This document shows, piece after piece, positions 44,772-57,180 of a stretch of 64,000 bases of DNA (its first letter is position 1; each line of letters begins with the position of its first letter). Both the position numbers and the translations under genes were made by a program. The notes under the pieces are model-generated. The model saw nothing but the letters and a program-made list of their open reading frames with translations, did not search any database and was not told where the DNA came from. The DNA is from Termitomyces sp. T153 (lineage: Eukaryota; Basidiomycota; Agaricomycetes; Agaricales; Lyophyllaceae). Location of the stretch: positions 434,001 through 498,000 of the forward strand of contig JACKQL020000033.1 of NCBI GenBank assembly GCA_018296165.2, in the 5' to 3' direction.

Positions 44772-47563
44772 CAGTGTCCATAAAAACTAAGCTTCTTTCA
44801 ATGAAAGTGGATGCATCAAAGTAGTGAGTGGCACAAATAAACATAGATCTATCAACAATCAGATTAGCATTCACTCTAAACCAGTCAAAGGAGCCATACC
44901 AGGACTTTGAGTTAGCAAGCATGCACTACTTCTATCAAAGAGATAAGTAATATAGAGAGCAACACAACTAAGCCTGGCATACCTAATGGCTTTTAGGATC
45001 AAGGGACTCCCAATACTTGGTAAATTCATGCTCCATGCCTGTTGGATTCCTCTCAATCCACTCATGTTTGCATATGCTCTAATAAGTGATACTTGTAAAC
45101 ATTTACTAAGAGTCAATCAAGGGTGACATACTTGGCATTCTTGCCAATGCCTTCTTGGACTTCCTCACAATAGTCTCCTTTGGAGCATCAGTTGTTGACT
45201 GCAGTGTCCTCAAAGCTCACATTGTGCCAAAGTTAAGGACTATTGGATGTAGCTGCAGTGCTGTGGGAAAGTTTTCAATGGCTGAATGGCCAGCAGAGGC
45301 GGTGCCAATACAATAGCAGAGGTTACAGACATATTGACAGGGACATGTTGAGAGTAGTGGGGTAGTAAAACATGCTCCAGGAAGGTCATAAGATGGTTCA
45401 GACAGTGTATTGATAGAAGAAGCTGTATTTGGTTTGGAAAGAGCAGTTAGCAAGGAGTCTGTGAGATAAGTTCATCACAAAGAACAATTTGAAGTTGAAA
45501 AGATAAACTAGCAGAGCTTGTTGAAGACAATGTTGTAACAGTATCAGAACTTGGGGTCAGAGTGATGAACTCAATGTTATAGGTGTAGTGGTTGAAGAAT
45601 TTGATGGAGGAACAATTGATACAGTGTTGATCATAGCAATTGATGCAGTCAGAATAGTCAAGGCAAGCAAAGGTTGAGAACTTGACCCAGGTGAAGCATG
45701 TTCAGCTCTTTCTGCTATAACTACAGCTGGAACAGAGCTGGGTCTGCAGAAACAGTGGAGTTGATTGGATGTATTAGCAGAGCACTGATCAAGTTTGAGA
45801 TGACTTACAAAGGGTTTTGGATCTGATGAAACATGAACATTAATCAAGAACTTCAAGCTATCAGGTTCTGCTGACCATGGGGGCTCAGCTTAACTGGGCA
45901 AGTCCTTACTAGGTGGACACAATGTCCTGTGCTTATAACCTAGCACTCCAGGGTGGTCCAGACTTCAGATACTTGTGAGGATAACCCAAGGGAAGCAGTC
46001 CAAGCAAGTCTGGGGTGGTCTGAGGAAGTCTAAGATCATGTATGATAAGAGTTGAGTTTGGAGGTGTGTCAGGCACAAGTCCATAGGAAAATATACAGAC
46101 TGTGAGACAAGCAGAGGCTACACAAGTGATGGGAGCAGAGCCAGAGATTGATGGGGGATCAATTAATGATGATGGGTTCTGAGGCTAAGCATAGAATAAG
46201 GTCCAGAGTTAATTATGAATGTTGGAGTGTTGTAACTTATGCACAGAGTTTGTAACAGCATTAGAGTGAAAGGAACTTAGGCAACAATAAAGGACACAGA
46301 GATAGATGAGATGAGACAGAATTGAGACAAGACAGAGACAAAAATGAGATAGATTGAGTGAGACACAGGACTAGAGACAGAGACAAAACATGACAAGAAA
46401 CAGGTAACCACAGGTAATATCAAGACTAGTGTAATGGATGCTACTCTACAACTTATATACTAACTACTGGACCTCCTCTGGGGATTGAGGGTGCAACAGC
46501 AGAGCTCATCAGAGCTGTGTGGGGTTGACAGGTGTTGGTTCTGATCAGATGTGGGCCATGTTGATGTTCTGATGGGAACTGATGAGAATGTGGTCTGCTC
46601 CATAGTCATTGGGAAGTTCTGGAGTGGTCAGGTGGGTCAAGAGGACAAGCTAGCAACATGTGCCTGGGTCAGGAGAGATATTGGAGAGGCTCAGGGGCTT
46701 CTTAGGAGGAGAAGGGGAACTGACAGGGCTCGCAGGGGATGTGCTGGGGTTTGCCAGAAGGTTGTTGGGGTTTGCCAGGGAAGTGTCAGAGTTAGCTTGA
46801 GCAGGCACTGTGGGTGGACAAAGATTGGGATGAGTTGAGGGAGTGTTGGGGAGGAGCTCTGGGGAAGTGGGGTGGCTTGAGAAGAGGCCTGGAGGTCTGG
46901 GAGTGGGTTATGACACAAGCCACTTTGTTGCTCATCTTTAATGGTTCCTATCCTTTGAAGCCATCTTTGACCATGGCCTTGGGGAAGGTGGTATTCTCCA
47001 TCAGCAAAGGGATCATGTGAGATTTCTTCTGGGGCCAGGAAGACTTATTGAATAACAATAATAACCATTTCAGCAAATCATTTTTGGTGGGCTCATTTTT
47101 GATCTTAGGTTCACAATTGAGATGAGCCATGCACCAAGAAGGGTAGTTGTTGATGGCAATCTGGTGGGCCTTCCAATTATTTACACAGTATGAAAGCTCT
47201 GGGTGGTGTGCACAAAGATTATGTTTGTAATAGTTGCTGGCTTCAATGTGTGCTTCAGTCCATGTAGATGGTGCCATGCTGTAATAATTGAAAAAAAAAA
47301 CACATTGACCTTGCATTGGCTTGGATCTGGTCAACTGTATGTGAATTGATGGAGTTGCCATCAGCATCCTTGACATACCAGGTCATTGTATATTCTGATT
47401 TGGAGGTGGGCTGTAGACCTGTAATACTCTTCCTCTCATTCTTAACATCAAAAGATTACTTCTTATACTGAAATTGAACATTCAGATAATCCTCTTCATT
47501 CCACCAGGGAGCAGGAAGAGAAGCTGAAAAGATGTCAACTTCGGACTTGGATGATTCCATAAT
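44772..47563 (-). pseudogene. Unrecognised minus-strand coding remnant, split by a solo LTR
   Basis: A start at 47563 gives MESSKSEVDIFSASLPAPWW. Nearby frames then give KSEYTMTWYVKDADGNSINS and, from 47290, STWTEAHIEASNYYKHNLCA and AHQIAINNYPSWCMAHLN. Beyond the LTR inserted at 45859-46915 the frame resumes with KFLINVHVSSDPKPFVSHLK and a Ser/Pro-rich tail. Farther on, SWYGSFDWFRVNANLIVD at about 44920 may belong to it. It has several stops and shifts and lacks CpG. I do not recognise the family; it may be a captured host gene or an unusual transposon protein. Confidence 0.4.
45859..46915 (-). repeat. Solo LTR of the young-element family, old copy (1057 bp), TSD CAAGC
   Basis: TATCAGGTTCTGCTGACC to GGGTTATGACA, flanked by CAAGC (45854-45858 and 46916-46920). 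It aligns along its length with the LTRs at 28045 and 32994 but has lost CpG. The minus-strand TATATAAG at 46452-46459 is intact. No interior sequence follows, so it is a solo LTR. Confidence 0.9.
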
Positions 47564-47792
47564 AAAACTTCATAAAAACATACAGTTGATTTATGACTTA
47601 CTAGATGGGAAACTTACATGAAAACTGTGCAACAATGGCCTTTGCTTAATTACACAAGAGGGCATGTCCATGGTAGCATTATTCCTGAAGGCCTCTGGTT
47701 CCAAAGTCCTGCCAAGATCACCATGATGGGAGATGCTTGCATGCTGCATGATGGCCTTGTTTCAGGAGAATGTTTGTAGGTTAAACTGTCAT

Positions 47793-48092
47793 GCAAAGAG
47801 AAGGATGCCCATACAAAGGCAAAGGAGGAGAAGGTTGCAAGTGGCAAGCTTCCAGTCAAAAAGCAAAAGAAAAGATCTGACACAGGAAAGCCCCAAGGAC
47901 TCAGGAAGGCAAAGAGTGGAAAGAAAATGTCTTGCCCACAGGCTGAGGATGATGAAACAAGTGGCAAGGATGGCAAGAAATATCAAGAGCCTCCATGGAA
48001 AAGAGCACAAAAGTCTGGTGGAAAGAAGGGAAGTACTGTGAGCAAGCTTCCTCCTGTGCTGAAGAGCAATGGTTTCATTGACCACAGACACT
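47793..48092 (+). other. Open lysine-rich reading frame, possible protein tail
   Basis: About 100 codons without a stop end at TGA: KEKDAHTKAKEEKVASGKLP, then many Lys, Ser and Gly residues, ending LPPVLKSNGFIDHRH. There is no start and no recognised domain. It may be the C-terminal tail of a decayed gene whose upstream part is lost. The rest of 47564-48189 shows nothing I can name. Confidence 0.25.
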
Positions 48093-48189
48093 GATGACAA
48101 ATGATCGTCATGGTGGTTCATCAGAAGAAGCCTGGGAATGTACTTTGCTGCACATCAACCTTGTAGTCATATGTCACTCCCTATGTACA

Positions 48190-48988
48190 TGTACAGAAAC
48201 TGTCAGCTCGAAGATAACATAAATAACATTGCACCTTTTACTTCAGATTTTTCCGACATTTTTCGAAGAAGTTTGAGGTGGAATATCGTGCTCGTCATGG
48301 CCCACAACGAGCATGAAGGTTCCAGCATCAATCATCACGATACCAAGGGTGACAGGACAATCAAACGTCACATGGAGGAACGGTCCGAAAGGTCCACCCA
48401 CACTAGGGACCCCGAATAAACTGGAGAGCATGTGACCTATAATTGAGCTCAATCGTGGGAGACAATGAGCAGAGGGTAGTCAGCGTTGTGGGCGGCGTTG
48501 ATGGCCCCAGACAACGTGACTTATTTTCCTGAAATTTCTGGTATTTTTTCTCATTTTTATAAGGTATATTTCGAGTATTGTGGGAGACGACGAGCAGAGG
48601 GTAGTCGGCGTTGCAGGCGGTTTGCTGAAATTCAGAGATATACCCCGCTTTGATCACAAGATGTGTGCCCAAACCAATGTCACGTGCCTAAATCCACTTA
48701 CCAGTTCTGGTCAATTTCTGTACGATATTGCACGCACAATCACTCGGCTCGATGAGAAGTATAAAAGGTCATCCATCATACAGCTCTCATGTACCAGGAG
48801 GTCCTTGGAAAAGTGCAAAAATGGGTCAAAATTTTGGCCATACCTAATTTCTCATGGGAAAATCTTCGGAGATGCATTTTTAGAGTATTTCCAGGCTTGC
48901 TGCGATTGTAGGACTCCTAGAATCTTCCGTGACTGGTTGAAGGTTCCATCCGATAAGCTCAGGTGCTAATCACAGCCTCTTGTTTTGA
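48190..48988. repeat. Host-like spacer with a degenerate repeated motif
   Basis: CpG returns at about 48208, marking the edge of old transposon DNA. GTGGGAGACAATGAGCAGAG (48453) and GTGGGAGACGACGAGCAGAG (48579) start two ~41-bp copies 126 bases apart. A weaker third copy near 48300 is visible as protein on the minus strand: YPLLVVSHNTRNIP, YPLLIVSHD and FMLVVGHDEHDIP. Whether this was ever coding is unclear. Confidence 0.45.
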
Positions 48989-50022
48989 ATGTCGCGCCCA
49001 TCGCCAAACACTATAGGGCTCACGCTTGATGTATCGGATCTTGTCTTATCGACACTGAGTAATGCTCCAAAGTTGACCCAGGTCCCCTTCTTGCAGACGG
49101 CTGCAGGATTAGCACTGAGCATTGTCCAGATTGCCCAGGTTCTCTCTTTATGATATTGTCTTCAAAAACTGAATTTTGATCCATAGAACGTCAGAAGCAA
49201 CAAGAGTGCATTCAAACGGCTTGTGGATGATGCAAGTGCTCTCGTGTACATCATTATTCGCAACGACGACAAGGTGTCTGCCGGTGGTGCCAATGTAACA
49301 CCAGCATATTTGAAGCACACTAAGGAATTATTGGAGTAAGCTGTTACGCTTCACACATTTCTATCCATCACTAAGACGTCTAGAACATTGGAAGAGATTT
49401 CTGAATTCATGAAGGCTCAAGCGTCGAAGAACAAAGTACTTCGCATAATCCAGGCTAAATCAGATGTGGGAGTAATACAAGAATACCGAGATCGTCTGAG
49501 ACAGTCCTTAGATGTATTTGGTGTAAGTTTTTGCGATATTTTCTGCCGTTTTTTCCGTCTCACCAACACGATCCCAAGCTCGAATCCACCATCTCAATCC
49601 AAGACTCGCTTGGACTGATGCAAGAACGTCTCGTCGATATCCACAACCATGTCAAGCAGAAAGAGGAGCCGAAACAACAGGGGGTGTTGTCGGCGCCTCC
49701 GAACAAAAAGGCCTGTCATGATCAGATGAAAGATGCAGCAGATGAAATCGATATCGATGGTGAAGAACGGTCTGAGGCTGTACTCGACAGGAACCAGCTT
49801 GCAGCGGGGCAAGATACATCCATGATCGCGGTGTTGAACAAAGTTCACGATGCCGAAGTCATTGGTGCAGATATGATGGCTGTTGGCGGTGACATCAGAG
49901 CTCCATCCGAACTCCAAACAACGAATACTAGGCCGAATGTGATTACGGTGATCAATAACTCTACTGGGTTGAAGATTCATGGTGGCGTCTTCAGAGCAGT
50001 AGGCGGTAGTGTGTATGCTTAG
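48989..50022 (+). CDS. Small four-helix (MLKL N-terminal-like) protein, standalone
   Basis: Four exons: 48989-49138, 49187-49335, 49384-49522 and 49579-50022. The introns are 48, 48 and 56 nt, and the product is 293 residues. The first ~145 residues read VPFLQTAAGLALSIVQIAQ, NVRSNKSAFKRLVDDASALV, TLEEISEFMKAQASKNKVLR and VIQEYRDRLRQSLDVFG. This is the helical-bundle pattern that heads many agaricomycete STAND/NACHT proteins and resembles the MLKL N-terminal domain, a membrane-damaging cell-death executor in animals. The C-terminus has a polar linker and then NNSTGLKIHGGVFRAVGGSV, like the Gly-rich segment that in such proteins precedes the NTPase. Here a stop follows at once and no NACHT or P-loop is found downstream. 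Cell death is inferred only from family resemblance. Confidence 0.72.
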
Positions 50023-50666
50023 GTGGCGGTAAAGGTGGCGAAACTTTGTTGGCTGTGATGATGGATTTCAAATTCGTTTTGAAGAGGGCCGTAATGAAGA
50101 AGATAGGAGCTTCGTACAGTGGAGGGAGACCAAATCGTAAGGGAGAAGCTTTATCGAAGACTCACCATCGTCCCACTCAAAACGAGTAAGTAATAAACTG
50201 CTCTGCTCTAATCAACGTTCATCTTCGGGTGCTTGAAGTCTGGGACCGTGAATCCTGTCGACCATGGAGGGAATTTGTCTTTCACGTCTCAGTCAGAGGT
50301 TACGGTAGATCTCAGTGCATGAAATCATGACTATAGCACGAAGACGGAAAAACAAAGACTTCTCATATGATGACTTATCAGCCGTAATTTTCTGATTTGC
50401 TCGCCTATTCAAAGCGGTACTGGCATGCCAGTGAAGCCAAAGGTATAAAATAACTTATTCCACAGTAACATTGCAGCATTGGTGGGGTAGTGGTAACTTG
50501 CGGTTGATACTAACTTAATGCAATATCCTAATGCTTAAAACCCTTCTTTTTTCCCAGTCAAGATCTAGATGTGGTATCACCTACAAGTGCACTACATGTT
50601 ACGGACGCATGCGCATGCTAGTCCTGCTCTTCGTCCCGCACCACCCCAAGCGACGGGATCCCTTTG
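50023..50666. other. Intergenic, between convergent genes
   Basis: A further in-frame stretch after the stop (GGKGGETLLAVMMDF) runs about 50 codons but has no motif. The rest shows no gene. It separates the 3' ends of the four-helix gene and the Ies2-like gene. Confidence 0.5.
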
Positions 50667-51795
50667 TCACGCGCCCCCTAACGCGGCCTCCAACACCTTC
50701 AAGCACTCCATCCCACATGCGCCGCGTGTCCAATCCTTCACGAGCCTATACCGGAACGGACGTCCACACCCGGGCGCTGCACAGCTCGTTGGGCGGGGAG
50801 GAGGGGCGGCGGGGTTTACTTCATAATGACCACCTTGTGCTTGAGTCTGCGAGGGGGAAGGGACGACAGAGGGCGGGACGGAGAACGTTAATGACATGCA
50901 GGGTTCTGTTGATGCCGGATGCACGTGTGAGGTTGAGATCCAGCGGTACATGGTTGGAGGAGGCGGCTGCAGAGCGTCGTCCGGCGGGGTGTCTTCGTCC
51001 ATCGCGTTGCCTTCGTCGGAGTCTGCGTCGGCTGCGGGAGGTGCTATGTTATTATCTTTGCCGCGTTTGCCGCGTGGGCGCGACTGTTTCTTGAGCAGAC
51101 GGTTGATCGTTTCTGCCTGGTATTGTAGGTCAAATATATTTACATATCAGAATGAGTTAAAACACAACCTTTTCATCCTCCAACCGCTTCTCGACGAAAT
51201 TTTTCCTCTTCCTCGCCGTCTCCTCCTTCCTCAGCCTCATCTCTGCCTCTCCAATTAACCTTCCTCTGCCCCGACCTCTCCCTCTCCGACTCCTCATGCT
51301 CTCAAGCGACACGTGCGACGGATCCATCACGCTCGCGAGCGCAGCTTGTCTCGACGTAAGTGGGTGTTTTGTGTTTTGGTACTCGACCTCCTCGTCCTCA
51401 ACATCTTCCAAAGAATCCATCTCCCCGTCCCCGTCCCCGTCCCCGTCCTCTGATCCTATCTCCTCGTCTTCAGATTCGACAAGCGGCGTCTCAGTCCTCG
51501 AAACACTCGGCATCTTGAGCGTAATTCTAAGACACGAGCGGGCGGGCGTAGCGGTGGACGTAGAGGGTAAGTCAACGCCTCGTTCCGATTCAAGCTCGGG
51601 CTCCGAGTCGTCGTCGTTTCCATCTCCTGGCTCGCCCTCTCTGTCGTTTTCGTCCCTACTTCCAGCTGGCAGACCAACTGTATGGGGACCAACTACATCC
51701 ACGCCTACACCCACGTCCATATCGGCGTCACCCGTGTCCGATTCACTCTCAAGTCGGGTACCACGATGTAAACGCAGGCGGCGGGGAGATACCAT
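50667..51795 (-). CDS. IES2: INO80 complex subunit Ies2/INO80B-like (PAPA-1 and HIT-like finger)
   Basis: Exon 1 is 51795-51169, intron 51168-51117 (52 nt) and exon 2 51116-50667, giving 358 residues. The N-terminal 130 residues are highly acidic with a DGDGDGDG run. Next comes TSRQAALASVMDPSHVSLES, then the PAPA-1 region: RKEETARKRKNFVEKRLEDE joined across the intron to AETINRLLKKQSRPRGKRGK. The C-terminus has a HIT-type finger, CAAPGCGRPFRYRLVKDW then CGMEC. The intron is phase 0 and joins EDEK to AETINRLL as in the family. In yeast, Ies2 belongs to the INO80 chromatin remodeller and stimulates its ATPase and nucleosome sliding. This looks like an intact housekeeping gene in the nucleus, and it anchors this part of the window as host DNA. 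Confidence 0.88.
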
Positions 51796-54438
51796 GATAT
51801 TGAGTGTCTAGCTAGCTAGTAGCAGAGTTTAGCAACAACTGAAAGAAAGAAAGAAAGAGCAAGGATAAGAGAGTGACAGAAAATTTAAAGCAAAGACGCA
51901 ACAAATAAAGTTCTGTCAAGGCTGAGAAAAGCAAAAAAGGTAAAGAAAAAGAAAAAGAAGGGCACCTGTAGAACGTTCTGTGTCGTCATCATTGATCGAT
52001 GATAGATCTTTTGATTACATCACCGATCGATGGAGATGAATCTTACTTTCGTGGCTATGTACTTTCATTCCAGCATTTGTCTGTTATGGTGGAATCAGGT
52101 AGAAATATGTATTTAGATACAAATGTTCCAATACTATTGTACTTAGGTACACCAAGTCTACTGAGGGAGGAGAAGGATCTGTTTTATTTATTTCAAGAGC
52201 TATTTTCACACAACCTTAGCTTGGGGATAGTAGATATAGCTCCTGCAGTATGCTGAAGGTATGGTAATTACAGACACTCCCAACTGGTACTCCAGTCCAA
52301 TGCTTTTTTCAAGCATGCTGGTTATGCCTCATAGTGACTTTACTACAATTTGATTCTGCCAGTGTTCATATGATTTTCCATAGTATTCCTTCACCATCTG
52401 CTGCTGATATGCCTTCCCAATTTCTAAGCTCCTTCTTTCTTACTCTTGGCAATGCTTGCTAGGTGCCTGTTGGTTTGTCTCATCCTGTGCCTTAGCACCC
52501 AATTCAAGCTCCCCAGCAAAGGTTCCACAATTCTAAACCTTTCCCCACACCCAGATAGTATTTTTGGAGTGCCAAACCCAGTGTTGTTGGCAACAATTTG
52601 GATCAGTTGGTCATGAATGACCTTCCAGCTAGGCAAACCAGCCCAATTGATGGGCTACACAATATATTGGGAGCTGAATGACACTTTGATCCTATCTTCC
52701 TGCCTACCCAAACCATGGCTCACTTGGTCCACAAGGTACAGTTTTCCTCCCAAATCCACTGCACTGGGGAACCCTCTCTTTTTCTGATTGTACACAAGTA
52801 TACTGGTGACAATGCCTCATCAAGTCACATGCAGATTAGTGTCCCCATGGTTGGCCTGCACAACAAAGCCTTCTAATCAACATGTAGAAGTGGTGGTGTT
52901 CTGGTGGTGTTCTGGTGGTCTTTGAATAAGCCAGGTGCAGTGTCTAGAGTGTTTTCTGCCAAAAGCCATGTTACAGATGGGAATTGAATGAACACACCTG
53001 TGGTCCCACTCAGGAAGAGAGAAACATCTCTAAGAACACAATGGTGCCAGCTGAGCCATTATGCCCAGTCTACTGAGGGAGACCAACCATATCATGCAAT
53101 GAGCATCAATAGGAGTGTGACATAACCAAATTAGATAATCCAAATCATGGACACAAGCATATTGTTCTAGCCAGTAACCCATTATGAAGTGTGTGGACAA
53201 AGAGTGCTGGAATTCTCCAAAATTGGAGTAAGGAATGCAACATAGAGCAGAGCACTAAGTTCTAGTTGTCTCCAATATTGTAAAAACACATCCAAACTCC
53301 ATTGCCCAGGAATCTGGAGGCACTGCAGCAAGTAACAAATGAGTGGTACCACCAATTCTCAGACAATGACCTGTAATAGTTGGGAAGGAGTATTTTCTAA
53401 AAACTGCATTTAAGCAAGCAAGAAAGGTTCATTGAGTGATAAGGACAAGTTTACCATCAGACCTATGATAACTAGCTATGAAGTCTGTTGAAAGAGAGTG
53501 ACTGGCTTTGCTATGTCTCTCCAAGGCATGAATGGGATCAATGACTGTTTGATGAGTAAGCATAACATTTTTGCCCTGTCTTCTTCCCATTTTAGTGTTG
53601 GTCAGATGTAGAGTGTAATAGTTAGATGAGGTTAATGGGGGTTTCAAATCAGACCAAGAAGAGAAGAGAGTTGGATTGGATTTTTTTGGTACTGAAAGGA
53701 GAATTCATCCAGACAAGTTTGACCCCAAAAGCAAGCCCTCATGATAAACCAGAGACATTAAAAGCAAGCTAGGGTGATAAACCAGAGACAAAGATCCAAA
53801 GTAGAGTGTTCAAGAACAGTTTGTTCCAAGTGTAACAGCATGTTCATCATAAGTGGAGAGTGTCTTGATACCCTTATCATAGAATCCAACTGTTGACCTC
53901 CATAGTAAGGATATTCTTGTTGAAAATTCCAAGCTTGAATACTCCTGCTATCTTACTAGGAAAGAAAGCAGCAAAGTCACACAAGAGAGGTTTGGAAGCA
54001 GGAAGTATTCTTTAAGGTATAATTGTATTTATCTCACAAAACCCCTTAAATTGACAAACTGTTGAAGAGTACTGTTACTGACCCAGATATGACATGGGAT
54101 TTTGATGACTTTGGCTTCCATCAGTATCCTACACATTCCTTAGAAAATAAAAAACTTACATCTCTAGTATACAAAGTATGAGTGTGCCAAGTTTTGCATT
54201 TTTTCTCATTCAAGGAAGGATGCCAGAGACATTCCAAAGAAAGGGTTGTTTTGAATGTGAAATGAAACATGATGGCTATGTGACCCTGCCAAACTTTAGG
54301 ACTCCATGTCATTGTCTGCAAAGAGTCAAGGTTAGGATACCAAGCTGAGTTTAAATATTTTGCCAATGCAATGACAACACTGTTAAGGATGTAATGCCTT
54401 TACTGGATCAGGAGGTCATTTAAGAAGACATAGTGCAT
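51796..54438. other. Promoter region, then CpG-free decayed repeat DNA
   Basis: 51796-52050 is the upstream region of the Ies2-like gene, with a GAAA microsatellite near 51840 and an A/G-rich tract to 51960. CpG stops at about 52055. After that, plus-strand remnants such as GNNLDQLVMNDLPARQTSPI (52590) and AHLVHKVQFSSQIHCTGEPS (52715) suggest an old transposon protein that I cannot assign. No intact gene is seen. Confidence 0.45.
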
Positions 54439-55497
54439 TGATGTGCTCCTATGCCACCTAACTGCCATGCAGGAAACCACAAGGAAGACCCAAACACTAG
54501 CAACTAAATAGGGTAGCTGGCAATAAGAAGTTGATATGGGTGAGTCAGTAACTGTCCCAGAAAGTGAGAGCTAGTTGATGTAAAAGGAGATGAGTGAAGT
54601 GAAAAAAAATGTTGCTATTGCTAGCCTAAGTTGCTAGACAGTCACAAAAGGTCACTGGGTAAAAGAAGGGGAGAGGAACAAAGGTGAAAGAGTTGCTAAG
54701 AGAAGGGGAACTAAGCAATAAAAGGGAAGTTGGGAACAAGAAATGAGTGAAGTTAAAGTAGGCTGTGAAAGGAATGCAAACTAGTTGCTAGCTGTAGTTG
54801 CTAGTGTTGCTAAGCCAAAATAATGCTAAGGGTACCCACAGTCACCACCCACACTAAGCTGAGGTCAAGGTCATCAAGACAGTTGACAAGTTGTTGGCAA
54901 TAACAAAAGAAAGGGCAATAAGAGATCTGAAGCTGGTAAGCTGAGAGTGAATGAGGGGGAATGGTACTCTGTTTGTTGTTTTTGGTCTCTATGTACAGGC
55001 AGTATTTATACTATTTGTAGGTATAGTATTTAGAAAGGAAAGATTAGTTGCTGCCAGCAATGGCATCTGCCAAAGTGTTTATGATACATACTGGATGTTA
55101 GTCTGGTAACCAAGTATTCATATGTGATGTCAATATAATGCATAAAAATTGTCAATCACAAGAAAAGGGCATTTTCTACATCAATACCTGAAGTGTAAAC
55201 ATTGTTCAAGTATGTTTGTAAGCTCAACAGGAACAATGATAAGTAAGAAATCACACAGCTTTCAATATATCCATTTTTAAAAATGAGGCAGTGTTGTCAC
55301 TAGGAAATGTTGCTAGCAATTGTTGCTAAGAAAGGTCTTGGCTTTGTCATTCTAGATCCAAAGTCCAGACTCCACATGATGCAGCTTGTGATCCATTCAT
55401 CTTGTGGTTGCTAAAATCCCATGCAAAGGCTACATTGTTCCAGACCTTGGGGCTAGACCTCATGTGATAAGTGTTGTGACTTGTGCAAAGTCATGTT
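54439..55497 (-). repeat. Ty3 LTR, minus strand (left arm of an inverted pair)
   Basis: The reverse complement of this ~1.06 kb stretch aligns with 57181-58206. Shared segments include GGTAGCTGGCA with CAGTAACTGTCCCAGA, ATAATGCTAAGGG, and CCAGACCTTGGGGCTAG. The minus-strand end CATAGGAGCACATCA matches the end of the right arm. No interior follows it on the left, so it is probably a solo LTR. The outer limit near 55497 is approximate. Confidence 0.7.
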
Positions 55498-55539
55498 ACA
55501 ATATAATCAGCTGCTGTCCAATCTGAATTGCCAAAAACA

Positions 55540-57135
55540 GTGCTCAGCAACAAGTGGGTCTTATCAGCATGCATCAGTAAGGATACATACTTCAGATGTA
55601 CCAAAAACTGTGTTTATGACCATCACTGGGACATATTGCAGGAATATCATGCAGATTGGTGACTGTAATGTGCCAGCAACATTTCAATGTCTGATGATGT
55701 TCATTTTTAGGGACATCATTGGGAAATGGATACATGTGTATTTAGACAACATATTTGTCTCTTTAGATTCCATTAAGGAGCATGAACAGCACCTAGAGTA
55801 GTCTTTGAAAGACTATATAAGAACAAACTCTACCTCAAGTGGAAGAAGTGTGAGCTGTATGCCAAGCATGTAGAGTGCCTCAGCCATGTTATTGACTTGC
55901 AGGGTATACACCCTGACATGAGTAAGTTGAACTGGATCCAGGAGTGGCACACTCCTAGAACCTACAATGATATCCAATGTTTTGTAGGGTTGGTGAATTA
56001 TATCAGGAACTCCTTGCTGAGATATTTCTGCATACACTGGGGCATTAATGGCCATGATGCAGAACAGGTTGCCATTCCACTAGCAATCTATTCATCAATA
56101 GTGTTTTGACATTATCAAATGGATCTGTGCCAAAACCCCAATTATTTGGCCCATTGATCCTCAACACAAGAATCTTATTTGGCTGATTTATGATGCCTCA
56201 AAGACAGGTGTCAGAGCTATGTATGGGCAAGGCCCAAGCTGGCAAAAATGTTGGCCAGCTGGGTTCATGTCCAAAAAGTTTACTAATGCAGAGCAAAATT
56301 ATGCTGTGCACAAATTAGAGATGTTGGATATTCTAGAGGCTCTCCTCAAATAGGAGGATGAGCTTCTAGGATATAGGATCTGTGTAATAACAGATCATAA
56401 AGCCCTTGAGTTTTTTAAGACTCAACAGAATCTGTCACCCTGTCAACAATGGTAGATGGATTATATGTTGAGATTTGATTTTTACATCACATATCTTAAG
56501 GGAGAGCTCAATAACATAGCAGACTGTTTATTCCACTACTTTGAGAGCAATTTCCCTTGAGATGTACACCATGTCTATGACTACATACAAGTGGATGCAT
56601 GAATCAATTCAGAGGGGGATGATTTGCCCCCAACATGGCTGCAGGAAATGCAAGTGCAACTAGATCAAACATGCACTCTCCATGATGGACTGAGCCACAG
56701 AGGCTGGCAGGTGTGGGATTGTCACAAACTTCATGATGAGGAAGCACAAGGGTTAGCTAGCAGAGCCATGACAACATGGGCAATATGACCTTTGGTGAAG
56801 CCATCATAGCCCAGTTTCTACAACCTCAAGACAGGTCAGACAGAGGATTCCTTCATCAGATTCAGTCCTTGTATAGCAGAAACAAGCTCTTTGCTGAGAT
56901 TCAGACCTGGCCAAAAGACTATAAGTCCTTCCAACTGAATGACAAGCTAATTTGGACCACAAATCTCTCCGGCCATAAAGTCCTGTGTATACCTTGTGAT
57001 TAGGAGATGGTAACCAGTTTGCTTGACCAAGCATGTTATGTGGTTGGGCACTTTGGCACCCAGAAAACAACAGAATATATTTGTTGTTGGTACTGACAGT
57101 GGTCACAGATGCACATTGATAAGACCTATTAGTCC
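55540..57135 (+). pseudogene. Ty3 Pol fragment: RT, RNase H, start of integrase
   Basis: Reverse transcriptase reads VRIHTSDVPKTVFMTITGTY, GDCNVPATFQCLMMFIFRDI and VYLDNIFVSLDSI, where the YxDD box has become YLDN. RNase H reads WLIYDASKTGVRAMYGQG, NAEQNYAVHKLEMLDI and VITDHKALEFF. An integrase-linker stretch ends near 57135. Many stops are present. Its sequence differs from the chromovirus, so it is a separate Ty3 lineage. Both ends are cut by the LTR arms. Confidence 0.82.
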
Positions 57136-57180
57136 CTGAGCATCAATTTTGGCAATCTTGGACTGAGTGGCAGCTGACTA

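Noticed and set aside
50474..50520. tRNA-Gly-like start (GCATTGGTGG..AGTGGTA)
   Set aside because: It resembles the D-arm and A box of tRNA-Gly, but no anticodon arm or B box (GGTTCGANNCC) follows. At most it is a tRNA fragment.
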